From contig CP099426.1 in the NCBI GenBank assembly GCA_024114885.1, positions 2,294,001-2,358,000 on the forward strand: a stretch of 64,000 nt of DNA. The letters are read 5' to 3'. A model generated the notes under the pieces. It searched no databases, had not been told where the DNA came from, and saw only the letters and a program-made list of their open reading frames with translations. Positions within the stretch are counted from its first letter, which is position 1; each line of letters opens with the position of its first letter. This DNA comes from Septoria linicola. Lineage: Eukaryota > Ascomycota > Dothideomycetes > Mycosphaerellales > Mycosphaerellaceae. This document shows, in pieces, positions 1 through 11,873 of this stretch. A program made the translations under genes and the position numbers.

Positions 1-2066
1 ATAGAGGCTAAAAGCTTAGTTAGAGAAGTTAACGCTAAGCTCTATAAAGAAGCCTACGCCCGTCCTTTATAAGAGTAGGAGACTTACTAGAATTCGTACT
101 AAAGAAACTATTATTAACTCGATCGAAACTTCTCCTATACTAAGTACTTTAGGTAATAGCGATCCTATATAAGATTAAGTTTTGCCTATAATAGAGCCGC
201 TACTAGGTCTATAACGCCTATCGCTAATCGTACTAGAAGATAATAGTAGAATTAAGCTAGAGAGCGACTCGGAGCCTAATCTACGTTACTAGGCTTATAT
301 AAAGGATAGTATTACCTCCGAAGTCTACTACTATATAATCGTTAGCGGAGCTCTTAAAGAAGTCGATAATGTCTAGGAGAAGAAGAAGGTAGCTAAGAAC
401 TATACTTTAATTAATATTCTTCTACACCTTAGCTAGCCTCTTTATAAAGAATATATAACTAAGATAGGTAATACTATAGGTTTAAAGCTACCGAAGACGG
501 CTAACGTAACGTATACCCTCTACTAGCGTATTATTTAGATAGGTAGTATAGCCGATCTCTAAGCTTTTATCGCCTAGAATACTTAAAACTAGACGTAGTT
601 TAAGCTAGAAGCGAATACTTTCTTCCCTAAGCTAGTAGGACGCTCTCGTTATAGTAAGAAGGGTACTAATACTTAAGAACTAGAGGACGATATTAACGCT
701 CTAATACGCGAGATAGGTAGAAGCTATCTCAGACTCTTTTAGTTTATAGTAACCGAAGTAGACTTGAAGGTTACTTCTAATATCTATTAGAGGGCTTAGG
801 AGCTCTTAGACTACGATAGTAATAAGGGTACCTAGACCGATTACGGCTTCCTCTTTTATTCTCCTTCTACTAGAGGCCTATTTTAGATCTCGGACTCCTT
901 ACTCGAAGCTATACGGTATAAGTTTATAGTATATCGATAGTATAACACGGCTATTAGTTAGTATAGTTAGTCTCGCGGTATATAGTACTCGCTGTCCTAA
1001 TAGCTTCTTCGCTAATATCCTTTACTATAGCTATACTAGCTAGTTACTACTCTATATACGACTATTAAGTACGTAGCCTACCTATCTACTATCTTTTATA
1101 TCTTCGACGACGAGGTAGGTTCTAACTACCCTAATAGCTTCTAGTATATCGCCTTAAACGAGAATATACTACTTAAGGAGAAAGAGCTTGATTAGGTTTA
1201 ATTTATAATCTCTCTAGACGATACTAGCGATAGAGGACGACTTTTACTAACCTCGGACACGATTAGTAATAGGCTCTTTAACCCTAAGGAGGCAAAGTAG
1301 CTAGCGAGGCGTATTATTACTAATAAGTAAGGCTATAGTACAGGCTTTGTCGAGACTACACCTCTAGTAATTACTAACGAAATAAAAGCTAATCTTAAGC
1401 TTAGTTAGAAGAATCCTTATACTAATATAGGCTCGTTAGTTATTTCGTACTCCTATATCCCTTAGTAGTATACTCGTATAGGCGAAGAGTATCGCTTAAT
1501 TCCTATAGTGTTTCTAGCCTACTCTAATAGTCGTACGTTAGATAAGCTACCTAATAGTAATTACGTTAACGTTCCTACGATCTATAGCGTATATCTCTAT
1601 CGCGAGCGGATACCCTTTATAGCTTCCGGTACTATATACTCTATACGAGCGACAAAACCTTTCGCTATAGAGGTACTACTAACCGGCCTAGGCCCGATTT
1701 CCGATACCTTAGTAGGCTAAGTTCTATAAGTAGATTAGGTAGTAAGTATAGAAATAAAGAAGCTCTTTAGTATAAGTAAGGAGGAGTTTAAGGTCTATAT
1801 AGCTAAATAGTAGACTACGGCTAAAGCTTAATTCGATACTACCTACGCTATAGCTATAGATATTAAGGAGTATATGTTTAGCGAAGCTAGCTTTATAAGC
1901 GTAGATAGTAACTTAGAAGTATTAGCGTCGAAGAAGAGAGAGGCTATTCCTAAGGAGATCTCTAAGGACATAGTAGAAGAGTAGTAGCTAGCGAATAATA
2001 ATCGGATCTAAGAAGGTGTTTTTAGTAGTTATCGTTAGAAAAGGCAACTATTTAATAGGCCTCTAA
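1..2066 (+). pseudogene. ORF3 of Gyp-A, 3' part, RIP-inactivated, function unknown
   Basis: This is the C-terminal two-thirds of the unrecognised ORF3 frame that lies downstream of pol in this Gypsy family. The frame is readable from the window edge to a TAA at 2064-2066, with TAG/TAA codons where glutamine is expected. One fragment (1508-1720) stays open because few CAA/CAG codons occur there. The wording YSNSRTLDKLPNSNYVN is shared with the copy at 54510. A one-base length difference near 2015 relative to the copy at 55017 makes the last 15 codons uncertain. I do not recognise any domain. Confidence 0.6.
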
Positions 2067-2172
2067 TTGAAAGTTTAATAGACTTTAATAGAAAAACTAG
2101 CTAGCTTTAAGTAATTCTAAGTAAGGTCTATAGGTAGTTAGGTATCTAGTTAGATACTAAGGAAGGGAGGAT

Positions 2173-2451
2173 TAGTAAGGTAGAGGCCTACCTATATACT
2201 ATACTTAGCAGTTTTAGTATAAAAGCAAGGTAGTAGCTCGTTTCTAAGATAGGAATATTTACTCTACTTGATTAATTCAATGTCCTACGGTCCTAGTATA
2301 GGCTCTTAGTCTTAGGACTACTATTTTAAGCTCGTTACTACTAGTTAATTAACGTATTATAAGACTATTACTCTCCGAATAGGTCTTGTTCTATAGCGAC
2401 TACTCTTATACCTACCTAGGAGGTTAGTATTAGGGTAGTTATTATCTATTA
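2173..2451 (+). repeat. 3' LTR of Gyp-A
   Basis: This 279-bp repeat starts TAGTAAGG and ends TCTATTA, the RIP-altered form of a TG...CA LTR. The same sequence recurs at 7597, 24458, 42203, 55171 and, inverted, at 56568. It is preceded by the purine tract AAGGAAGGGAGGAT, as expected for a polypurine tract next to a 3' LTR. Confidence 0.88.
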
Positions 2452-2840
2452 GTAGAAAGGCTCTTTTAGAGTATCTAAAGTATTATAGAGAGGTATATCG
2501 TATAAACTTAAGGAACTAGATAGCTCTAAGTAGAAGTATATCTATAAAAGGATAGATCTTAAGAAATATACCTTTCTATAAGAAAACCTAAAGCTAGTTC
2601 TAGATTAAGTTAAACTAGAGAAAATACTACTACCGATAGAGAAGGTTATAGAACTAGGCCTTCTACCTAGGTATAAGTATCTATAGATCTTTATTAGTAA
2701 GCTATTAGTAATAACTTAAGAAGAAAGAGAGAGTTATATACGCTAGCTACTAATAGAGCTTAAAGAAGAAGTAGAAGACTTAGTAAACTAAAGGCTAAAG
2801 CTAGCCTAGTAGAGCTAAAGATTTAGAAATTTAATAGGTG
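2452..2840 (+). pseudogene. pol C-terminal end of Gyp-B (integrase tail)
   Basis: The fragment aligns with the last 125 or so codons of the Gyp-D pol frame. It starts at the integrase C-terminal motif that reads (W)EGPFRVSKVL in Gyp-D and runs through the basic tail to about 2840. Internal TAG/TAA codons replace glutamine and tryptophan codons. It is truncated by Gyp-A and nonfunctional. Confidence 0.75.
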
Positions 2841-4210
2841 ATACTTAATTAAGAGTATAAGCTAAGATCTAGCTATTAAAGCCTAGCCTCTACTATAAAA
2901 AGAGCTAATCTTTCTAACATCGTACTATTCTAAGCGTTTCTTTCGTTCCTAGAGCTACTATTAAGCTCTAATCTAACCTTCCTAAGCGCTTCTCTTAGTC
3001 CTAAAGCTACTATTAAGCTCTAATTAGAGCTTCCTAAGCTTGTAATTTACTAGACTAGTATAAATCTAGCTAAATCTTAGCTGTCCTAAGTACTTCTTTT
3101 ATTCCTAGAGCTACTATCGAGCTCTAATCTAAGCCTCCTAAGCTTCTCCTTTACTAGATTAGTAGAAATCTAGCTAATCCTAACTATCTCGACGCTATTT
3201 TCTATAGCTAAGATAAGTATCTATATAGCTAGTTACTCTCCTAAGCTTAACTTTTAAATATAGATTCTATATCTACTAGTTAACCTACTATCCTACTCCT
3301 TTTTCTAAGTCTCGAGCCTACTATTACTATAAAAGTTAGCTATTCCGAGCTACTTTCTACTACTAGGTCTTAAAAATCTAAGCTAGACCTATACTTCTAA
3401 AACTCTTTTCTACTAGCGATTTCTAAGGTTAGTATTATAATCTACCTTCCTAGAGCTCTTTTCTATTACTAATCAAAGAAGAGAGATAAGAGTTGTCTAT
3501 CCTAAAGATCTTTTTACTACTAATTTTTACCTAACTAAAGGAATCGCTAAAAATATTAGTTTCTAATAGAGAATTCTTAAAGTTTAAGGTTTTCGACCTA
3601 TATAAAGGTAGAGAAGCTTGAATCCTCGGTAATAATAGCTCTAATAGCTCCTTTCTAGCTATTAATTATAGCGCTAGCGGTCTCTTATAGTATAGAAAGC
3701 GCGATCTAGTAAGTCGACTAGGTATACGAAAAATAAAGCTTTTTTAAGTTAGTAGAGGTAACGACGACGATATCTAAGTCTTAGTCCTCGTTAGCGATAG
3801 TAAGGTATATACTACGATAGTTAGTAGTAGCGTTAGTAGTATACGATAGCTATAGAAGCGTTAAGGTAAAGTGAACTTTTAGTTATCTTTTTAAATAATA
3901 ACTAAAACCTTATATAACTAAGCTTTATATATAGACCTCTAATCCTAATAGTAGTTACGCTACTACGATAAGGTATATAATTAGGCTACTTTTACGCTCT
4001 AAACGATCTCTTCTTCCTTATTAACTATTAATTAGTTACTATAGAGCCTTACTTCTATTAAGTTCGGTTTTTATCTTTCGTTACTACCTAGTAACGCTAT
4101 ATAGCTGTTTATATACGTAAGCGGTAACTAATATAATAGAAAACTCTATAACTAGTTACGCGTCTAACCCTTCTCGCTATTTAAGTTACTTGTTACTAGT
4201 CACGCGCTTT

Positions 4211-7200
4211 ATATTACTCTAAGCTACTAATACGACTATTTAAAGACGTTCTCTTTCTCTATCGTATATAAAGAACAAGACTTCCTCTTTCTAGCGTTCT
4301 TTAACGCCTAAACGCTTATTAAGACTAGCGCTTTCGTCTTCTATCTCGCCTATTCGAAGTCTAATATAAGAACTACCTAGATAAGATTCCTTAAAGAAGA
4401 GACGAAAAATAGCTTCTTTAAGTTCTATATAAGGTATAGCGCTCGCTCGTACTAATCGCGAAGGCTCTCTTATTAGTTTCTAGGCCTTAAGCGGACCTCT
4501 TACTAGTATAACAAACCTTAATAACGCTACCGAAGCTATTCTATCGCTAGAAACGCTATAAGAATAAAAGAAGAGTATCGACTTAGTACTTAAGTAAGTC
4601 GAGAAAGTAAATAATAGAATAAAGATCGGTATATTTAACTTCTTTAAACGCCTCTTAGCTAAGATTTTACCGAAGTACCTTAACGCGTAGAGTATAAAGC
4701 GCGATAATATAAAGAAGATACGCTAAGAAGGCTAAGACTTAGTAAAAGAGAGAAACTTGATTTAGTAGTAGCTACGTATAGAGTTTAGGTACGAGTAGAA
4801 CTTCCTTTTCCTTAACTAAGTCTTATATAATAAAGAGATACTTAGGAACCTTTATTAATAGTTAAATAAGTATAAAGGCGTCTTTAAAGAGAGCGAGCCT
4901 AAAGACTAGGTTTTCTTAGCGTAGTAAAAGTAAGATCGTTTCTATTAGTAGATAGTAAATATATTCTCTTATAGCTAGTATTTTTAGCTATAGAGAAGTA
5001 AGAAGACTCCTAGCTCGTAGAGCTTAGGCTTTATTAATACAAACTTAGATAAGAGACGCTACTAGAATAAGTTTAAGGTAAAGCTCTCGTAAGTCGACGT
5101 ATTTAGCTATAAGATAAGAGAAGCGCGCCTAGAAGTAGGCTATAGACTTAATTAATATAGATTTACGATTAAGCTTACTAAAAGAGAGGCTTTCGAAGAA
5201 CCGACCTATATATTCCTAGTAGTAGAGAGATAGCCTTTAATATCTTATAGACTATTACCTCCTTCTAGAAACCTAAGACCTAATAGACGTCTCTCTTCCT
5301 CTACGCCTAAGGGCCTATCCTTATCTAGTCCTACTCGAAACTCTAATTAAGAAGGAGAAGGAGAAGGTAGTTTACTTATAACTCTAGAGCCTCGCCTTAG
5401 AGATACCGTATCGCCTAGTACTATATAGAGGCTAAAAGCTTAGTTAGAGAAGTTAACGCTAAGCTCTACGAAGAAGCCTACGCTCGTCCTTTATAAGAGT
5501 AGAAGGCTTACTAGAATTCGTACTAGAGAAACTATTATTACCTCGATCGAGACTTCTCCTATACTAAACGCTTTAGGTAATAGCGATTCTACCTAAGACT
5601 AAGTATTACCTACGATAGAGCCGCTACTAGGTCTATAACGCCTATCGCTAATCGTACTAGAAGATAATAGTAGAATTAAGCTAGAGAGCGACTCGGAGCC
5701 TAATCTACGTTACTAGGCTTATATAAAGGATAGTATTACCTCTAAAGTCTACTACTATATAATCGTTAGTAGAGCTTTTAAAAAAGTCGATAATGTCTAG
5801 GAGAAGAAGAAAGTAGCTAAGAGCTACGCTTTAATTAATATTCTTCTATACCTTAGCTAGCCTTTTTATAAAGAATATATAACTAAGATAAGTAATACTA
5901 TAGGTTTAAAGCTACTAAAGATAGCTAACGTAACGTATACTCTCTACTAGCGTATTATTTAGATAAGTAGTATAGCTAATCTCTAAGCCCTTATCGTCTA
6001 GAATACTTAAAACTAGACGTAGTTTAAGCTAGAAGCGAACGCTTTCTTCTCTAAGCTAGTAGGATACTCTCGTCGTAGTAAGAAGAGTACTAATACTTAG
6101 GAACTAGAGAACGATATTAACGCTCTAATATATAAGGTAGGAGGAAGCTATCTTAGACCCTTTTAGTTCGTAGTAACCGAAGTAGACTTGAAGGTTACTT
6201 CTAATATCTATTAGAGAGCTTAGGAGCTCTTAGACTATAATAGTAATAAGGGTATCTAGACCGACTATAGCTTCCTCTTTTATTCTTCTTCTACTAGAGG
6301 CCTATTTTAGATCCTAGACTCTTTACTCGAAGCTATATAGTATAAGTTTATAGTATATCGATAGTATAACACGGCTATTAGTTAGTATAGTTAGTCTCGT
6401 AGTATATAGTACTCGCTATCCTAATAGCTTCTTCGCTAATATCCTTTACTATAGCTATACTAGCTAGTTACTACTCTATATACGACTATTAAGTACGTAG
6501 CCTACCTATCTACTATCTTTTATATCTTCGACGACGAGGTAGGTTCTAACTACCCTAACAGCTTCTAGTATATCGCCTTAAACGAGAATATACTACTTAA
6601 GGAGAAAGAGCTTGATTAGGTTTAATTTATAATCTCTCTAGACAATACTAGCGATAGAGGACGACTTTTACTAACCTCGGACACGATTAGTAATAGGCTC
6701 TTTGACTCTAAGGAGGCAAAGTAGCTAGTAAGGCGTATTATCGCTAATAAGTAAAGCTATAGTACAGGTTTTATCGAGACTATACCTCTAGTAATTACTA
6801 ACGAAATAAAAGCTAATCTTAAGCTTAGTTAGAAGAATCCTTATACTAATACGAGCTCGCTAGTTATTTCGTACCTCTATATCCCTTAGTAGTATACTTG
6901 TATAGGCGAAGAGTATCGCTTGATTCCTATAGTATTTCTAGCCTACCTTAATAGTCGTACGTTAGATAAGCTACCTAATAGTAATTACGTTAACGTTTCT
7001 ACGATCTATAGCGTATATCTCTATCGCGAGTAGATACCCTTTATAGCTTCTAGTACTATATACCCTATACGAGTAATAAAACCTTTCGTTATAGAGGTAC
7101 TATTAACTAGCCTAGGCTCGATTTCCGATACCTTAGTAGGCCGAGTTCTATAGACGGATTAGGTAGTAAGTATAGAAATAAAGAAGCTCTTTAGTATAAG

Positions 7201-7490
7201 TAAGAAAGAGTTTAAGGTCTATATAGCTAAATAGTAGACTATAGCTGAAGCTTAATTCGATACCGCCTACGCTATAGCTATAGATATTAAAGAGTATATA
7301 TTTAGCGAAGCTAGCTTTATAAGCGTAGATAGTAACTTAGAAGTATTAGCGTCGAAAAAGAGAGAGGCTATTTCTAAGGAGATCTCTAAGAATATAGTAG
7401 AAGAGTAGTAGCTAGCGAATAATAATCGGATCTAAGAAGGTGTTTTTAGTAGTTATTATTAGAAAAGGTAACTATTTAATAGGCCTCTAA
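4211..7490 (+). pseudogene. ORF3 of Gyp-B, RIP-inactivated, function unknown
   Basis: This is a full-length copy of the extra Gypsy ORF, parallel to 51768-55064. The presumed start codon reads ATA (RIP of ATG) at 4211-4213 and the frame ends at TAA 7488-7490. Between them the frame holds apart from TAG/TAA at expected glutamine positions. It is rich in Leu, Ile, Ser, Gln and Lys; no signal peptide, zinc finger or catalytic motif was recognised. Conservation of frame in four copies argues that it coded for a protein. It could be a transduced host gene or a retrotransposon accessory protein. Confidence 0.6.
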
Positions 7491-7596
7491 TTAAAAGTTT
7501 AATAGACTTTAATAGAAAAGCTAGCTAGTTTTAAGTAATTCTAAGTAAGATCTATAGGTAGTTAGGTATCTAGTTAGATATTAAGAAAGAGAGGAT

Positions 7597-7876
7597 TAGT
7601 AAGGTAAAGGCCTACCTATATACTATACTTAGTACTTTTAATATAAAAGTAAGATAGTAGCTCGTTTCTAAGATAGTAATATTTACTCTACTTAATTAAT
7701 TCAATATCCTACGGTCCTAGTATAAGGCTCTTAGTCCTAGGGCTACTATTTTAAGCTCGTTACTACTATTTAATTAACGTATTACAAGACTATTACTCTC
7801 TGAATAGGTCTTGTTCTATAGCGACTACTCTTATACCTGCCTAGGAGGTTAGTATTAGAGTAGTTATTATCTATTA
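7597..7876 (+). repeat. 3' LTR of Gyp-B
   Basis: A 280-bp copy of the TAGTAAGG...TCTATTA LTR, preceded by a purine-rich tract (AAGAAAGAGAGGAT). The next bases (CTAC, 7877-7880) would be the target-site copy and start the hAT-X reading frame. Confidence 0.87.
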
Positions 7877-8314
7877 CTACTTAAATATAGACTACGCTAT
7901 ACTATATATATTATTAATTTAGTCTATAAAGCTATCCTTTATAGTATCGATATTAACGCGATTAATTAAGCCTATGAATTCGATAGCGATAGCGATAATA
8001 TAGAGCCTTTAGATAAGGTAGAAGATAATAAAGAAGTAGCTTAATTCGAGCGCTTAATCTATACTTAAAATAACCTTAAGAAATATATTCTTTAATATAG
8101 GTATAGACTACTTAGTAAACTATATAATATTATTATCTATACGCGTAGCTTAATAATACGTCGCTAGTTCTTTAAGAGTAAGTAGAAGAAGGCTAATCTA
8201 GATATAGTAATACTAGAGCTTATTTTAAATAGTAGTATAAGGTAGAATAGCGATTACGATATAATAGAGCGAGCTCTTAAGCTTAAAGACGCGTTAGAGC
8301 TATATTAGGCTTAC
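7877..8314 (+). pseudogene. hAT-X transposase, middle part (continues at 15938)
   Basis: A decayed hAT-family transposase fragment. Its frame reads a YIINLV core near 7905, like the CxxHIINLV motif that precedes the insertion domain of hAT transposases, then an acidic stretch, then the K..YN.I...RS...R..F and RWNSDYDM-like blocks. Stops are TAG/TAA in place of CAG/CAA/TGG. It is cut on the left by Gyp-B and on the right by Copia-A. The reading resumes at 15938 across the duplicated CTTAC. The N-terminal part, including any BED zinc finger, lies left of the window. Confidence 0.8.
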
Positions 8315-8591
8315 TATTAAAAGTAGAGGGCGTGTTATATACTATATAATATTAAGGAGAGTATAGCGTAGTAAAGAAGAATAGAGGATTAATCTTAAAC
8401 TAACTTATATATATAGTATAGTAGTAATATACTAGGAACTAAATACAAAGTTAATTAAGTTAGTTATCTAAGAAGAGAAGAAAGAGAAGTAAGATATATC
8501 TCTTACTAAGCCTTAGGTAGATACCTTAGGTATCTAGAACTATACTTAAATGTCTATATCTAGACTAACTATCTAGGATATATTCTTAATA
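8315..8591 (-). repeat. LTR of Copia-A (3' LTR of the minus-strand element)
   Basis: 277 bp, TATTAAAAG...CTTAATA on the plus strand. It is the RIP-altered form of the TGTT...AACA LTR kept intact at 33499-33776. It follows the target-site copy CTTAC directly. Confidence 0.92.
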
Positions 8592-10554
8592 CTCCTACTT
8601 ATACTATATAGTTAGATCTTTCTATAGATTATCTATAATACTTAAGTACTAGCCCTAATCTTAATTAGTTATTAAGTACTTGCTTTTTAGACTAATAACT
8701 AGATAGTACTAACTATTAATCTAATAAACTTTCTATACTACTATCTCCTACAAAAAAGATAAAAGAAATACCTTCTATAAGATCTTCCTCCTCTCTTATA
8801 TAGGAGTAGATTGTTTAGGATATAGACTATCTAGTAAGTTACTCCTATTCTTTCTTATAGCTAATTCTAATAGCTCTCTAGATTCCTTATAGCCTAGTCT
8901 TCTACTTAGTTATATTCTATATAGCTTCTTAGTTCCCTAATAGCCTTTAGAGTATACTATTCTTAGCTATAGGGATCTTATATTAAGCTAGAGAGTAGAG
9001 TAACTATATACTAGTAGAGGAGATAATAGCTACTATAGAGGAGATCTTTAATATTAACTAGTACTTAGCTTTAGGAGGTATCTAGTTTAGCTAGGTACTA
9101 TATAGTAATATTATAGTTAGTAATAGGTCTAATATTAGTAAGAGTATTTAGGACTTTATAAAGTCTAACTAAGGAGGAGTTAAGTAACTAGAATCTTTCT
9201 TTTAGACTCCTCTTAGTTTAACTCTAAGGCTTAGAGTTATCTTTTATATATCTCTTATATAAGATAGAGCTACCTTATAAACTCCTAAAACTATAGTCTA
9301 TTCTTTAGCTTAGTAAGACTATCTACTACTATCTCTTTTATATTTATATATTCTATAGAGATAAGTCTATTCTACTAGAGCTTTCTTATAGTATTATATA
9401 AGATATTAATATATTTAGACTTATTATAAATATATAAGTCCTTAACTAGAGTAAGAGTAGCTTAGTTATTATCTTTTAGCTAAATTAGCCTAATTCTAGT
9501 AATAGTTTCCTAGTTACTAAGGATCCTTAGTTAGTAAGAATATTCTTCTACTAACTCTAGGTATCTAAGCTCTCTTAAAAGAGTACTAAGGAACTATAAC
9601 TATTTTATATATACTCCTATAGCTATATATTTAGCTTCTATTATAGATATAGCTATAGATTTCTACTTCTTACTTATCTAGGAGATTAGTATACTATAAA
9701 GGAAGAAGATATATCTAAGGATTAAGACTCTATTAGTCTTATCTATTATATAGTTAGAGTCTATATATCTAGTAAGATAGCCTTAACTATTCCTTAAGTA
9801 TCTTAAACTAAGGTCTAGGTTTGATCTTAGATATCTAGTTAGCTTCTTTAGAGCCTTTATATGTCCTACTATTAGATTACTAATATAGGAGCTTAATCTT
9901 CTAAGAGTAAATAAAATATCTAGTCTTATAACTATTATAAGCTATATCTATATTCTAATAATAGATTAGTACTCCTATTTATTATACCTTTTATTATTTA
10001 GTCTAGTAGGCTTTAGACTTTTATAGCTATCTATTAGTAAAAGAGTTAGTAATATAGTTTCTTAGCCTATTCCTATCTTAGCTAGGTTCTCTTAGATATA
10101 ATATTTCTAGTTAAGTTTTAGCTAGCCTTACTATCTATTTCTTATTAGTCTTATTCTAAGAATCTTATCTAGCTCTCTAAGATCTTTAATCTTAAAGACC
10201 TTACTAAGTTAGTCTTTAAACTAGAGGATATCTTCTAGTCTCTCTATAGTAATAGATATATTATTAATATAGATTAGGATTATTAGGTCTTTCCTTTTCT
10301 TATAGATTAGAAGATATAGGTCTACTTCTAATTATCTAAATCCTATTCCTTTTAGCTTTAATATATATAGCTAATTCTAGTCTCTTATAGCTTACTTTAG
10401 CCTATAGAGACTCCTTAGAACTTATAAGACTATACTAGTTAGTAGATTAATATCTAGTAGTAGGATTATATAGATATCCTTATATAAGGTACTCTCTATA
10501 AATATATTATTTATATCTACCTAGTATAGAACTAGGTCCTTCTTATAGACTATA

Positions 10555-11873
10555 TAGTACTAGGGCTTAAGTCTGCGTCTTAGCGCGATACGCGACTCTT
10601 AACGCGTTCTCTATAGTAACTTCTATTAACTATTATACTATGCTACAACGTCCTACTCTTATATAAATTAATCTAAATCGTGCTCCTAATTACTAGCTTT
10701 TAGATAAGTTCAAAGGTGTAATCGTTAGACGTCGTCGTGTAGGCGATATAACGACTCAAATCGCGACTAAGGAACGCGTTCCTAAATCGACTATTAAATT
10801 AGTCCTTCAATAGTACAAAGCACGCGATATAGTATAGAACAAGCCTCGTAAAGGTCGTCTCCTTAGTTATACTCCTCGAGACGCTCGCCTAATCGTACGC
10901 GCTATAAGGAAGAACCCTAAGTAGACATATTAGAACATTAGAGACGATACTAGTACTAATTTTAGTACCGACGTCTTAAGAACGATCCTTTATAACTATA
11001 GGCTTCAAAACTAGCGCTATAAACGTCGTCTGCACCTTATAGAGGCTTATACTCGCTAACGACTATAGTAGGCCTACTTATATCGCTCTATAAACTAGTC
11101 AGATTAGCTGTTTAGCGACGAGTATTCTATTAAGAAAAGGACTAGCAAGTAACGCCTCTAGGCCTTTAGTTATCTATACGAGAAATAGACAAGAGTACGG
11201 ATTAAAGAGTACCTTAAGAGCAAGTAGGCCTCTATTATAGTCTAGTGCTTAATTAGTAAGCGTGCGAATAATATAGAGCTCATTATTATAGAACGAGATC
11301 TAGATACACTAAGAGGAGGATATATAGTAAGATCTTATACTTAGGCACTCGAAGAGGGCCTATTTCTACACTACGATAGCCAGGTATTCTAGTAAGACAA
11401 CGCCTCTGTCTATACAGCTCATTATATACGCTAGTTCCTTAAGGATTAGTTAATAATTATAACAACGTGGCCTACGTATAGCCCTAATATGAACCCGATA
11501 GAGCATGTCTAGTTCCACCTTAAATAGAAGGTCTACGAGCTACGCCCTGACCTAGACGTAATAGACAACAAAGCAAGACAGCTAGAGATTATATAGGAAG
11601 TACTACCGAGAGCCTAGAGAGTAATAGACTATAGAATTATCGATAATATAGTAGATAGTATACTAAGACGAGTTAAGGCTTTGATCGTAGTAGGTAGATA
11701 GTATACTAGGTATTAACATTATCTGAATAGATAGAATCTAAGCCCTTATAATGTACTTTTATATAAGATAATTAGAGCGTTAAAATAGCGACTACTCGCT
11801 ACGTAATAGTCGTTTAAAGTTAGCTACTCAATTACAAAGTATCGCTAAGACGTAGACTTCCGTAGCGACACTA
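10555..11873 (+). mobile_element. Tc1-type DNA transposon inserted in Copia-A
   Basis: Comparison with Copia-B (35740 region) shows a 1,319-bp insertion with TA duplicated at 10553-10554 and 11874-11875. The ends form an imperfect 30-bp terminal inverted repeat; the inner 17 bases (AAGTCTRCGTCTTAGCG) match almost perfectly. It carries one transposase gene. It keeps more CpA/TpG than the surrounding Copia-A DNA, so it looks younger. Confidence 0.9.
10640..11716 (+). pseudogene. Tc1 transposase (DDE, D34E spacing), RIP-inactivated
   Basis: The frame runs from ATG at 10640 to TAA at 11714-11716, 358 codons, normal for Tc1-like transposases of about 340 residues. It encodes the enzyme that cuts and pastes the element at TA sites. 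An N-terminal helix-turn-helix region contains ATKERVPKSTI. The first catalytic Asp is in LFSDEYS near 11113. The second Asp is in QDNASVYTA near 11398 and the Glu is in SPNMNPIEHV near 11505, with 34 residues between them. In-frame TAG/TAA codons stand where Gln or Trp is expected, for example in the usual VxVWG block. No frameshifts were seen, so nonsense RIP mutations alone explain inactivation. Confidence 0.88.

Larger units (their letters stand above)
1..2451 (+). mobile_element. Gyp-A: right end of a Gypsy LTR retrotransposon (ORF3 region plus 3' LTR)
   Basis: The segment is the 3' part of the Gypsy family whose full copy lies at 42203-55449; bases 1 onward match 52979 onward with mainly C/T and G/A differences. 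It contains the ORF3 tail, a purine-rich tract just before 2173, and a 3' LTR at 2173-2451. The sequence after the LTR (GTAGAAAGG) continues the pol gene of Gyp-B, matching 50019 onward. The simplest reading is that Gyp-A inserted into Gyp-B; an LTR-to-pol deletion is the alternative. The 5' part is left of the window. Confidence 0.85.
2452..7876 (+). mobile_element. Gyp-B: right part of a Gypsy retrotransposon (pol tail, ORF3, 3' LTR)
   Basis: Bases 2452-7596 are colinear with 50019-55170 of full-length Gyp-D: end of pol, a short repeat-rich spacer, ORF3, then the purine tract and 3' LTR. Gyp-B is interrupted on its left by Gyp-A. On the right it ends inside the hAT-X transposase, whose reading resumes at 7877. 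The left part of Gyp-B, and so its other target-site copy, lies outside the window. Confidence 0.85.

Noticed and set aside
1508..1720. Open frame of 70 codons, with its twin at 54495-54728
   Set aside because: These are not separate genes; they are stretches of the ORF3 frame that happen to lack CAA/CAG codons and so escaped nonsense mutations.
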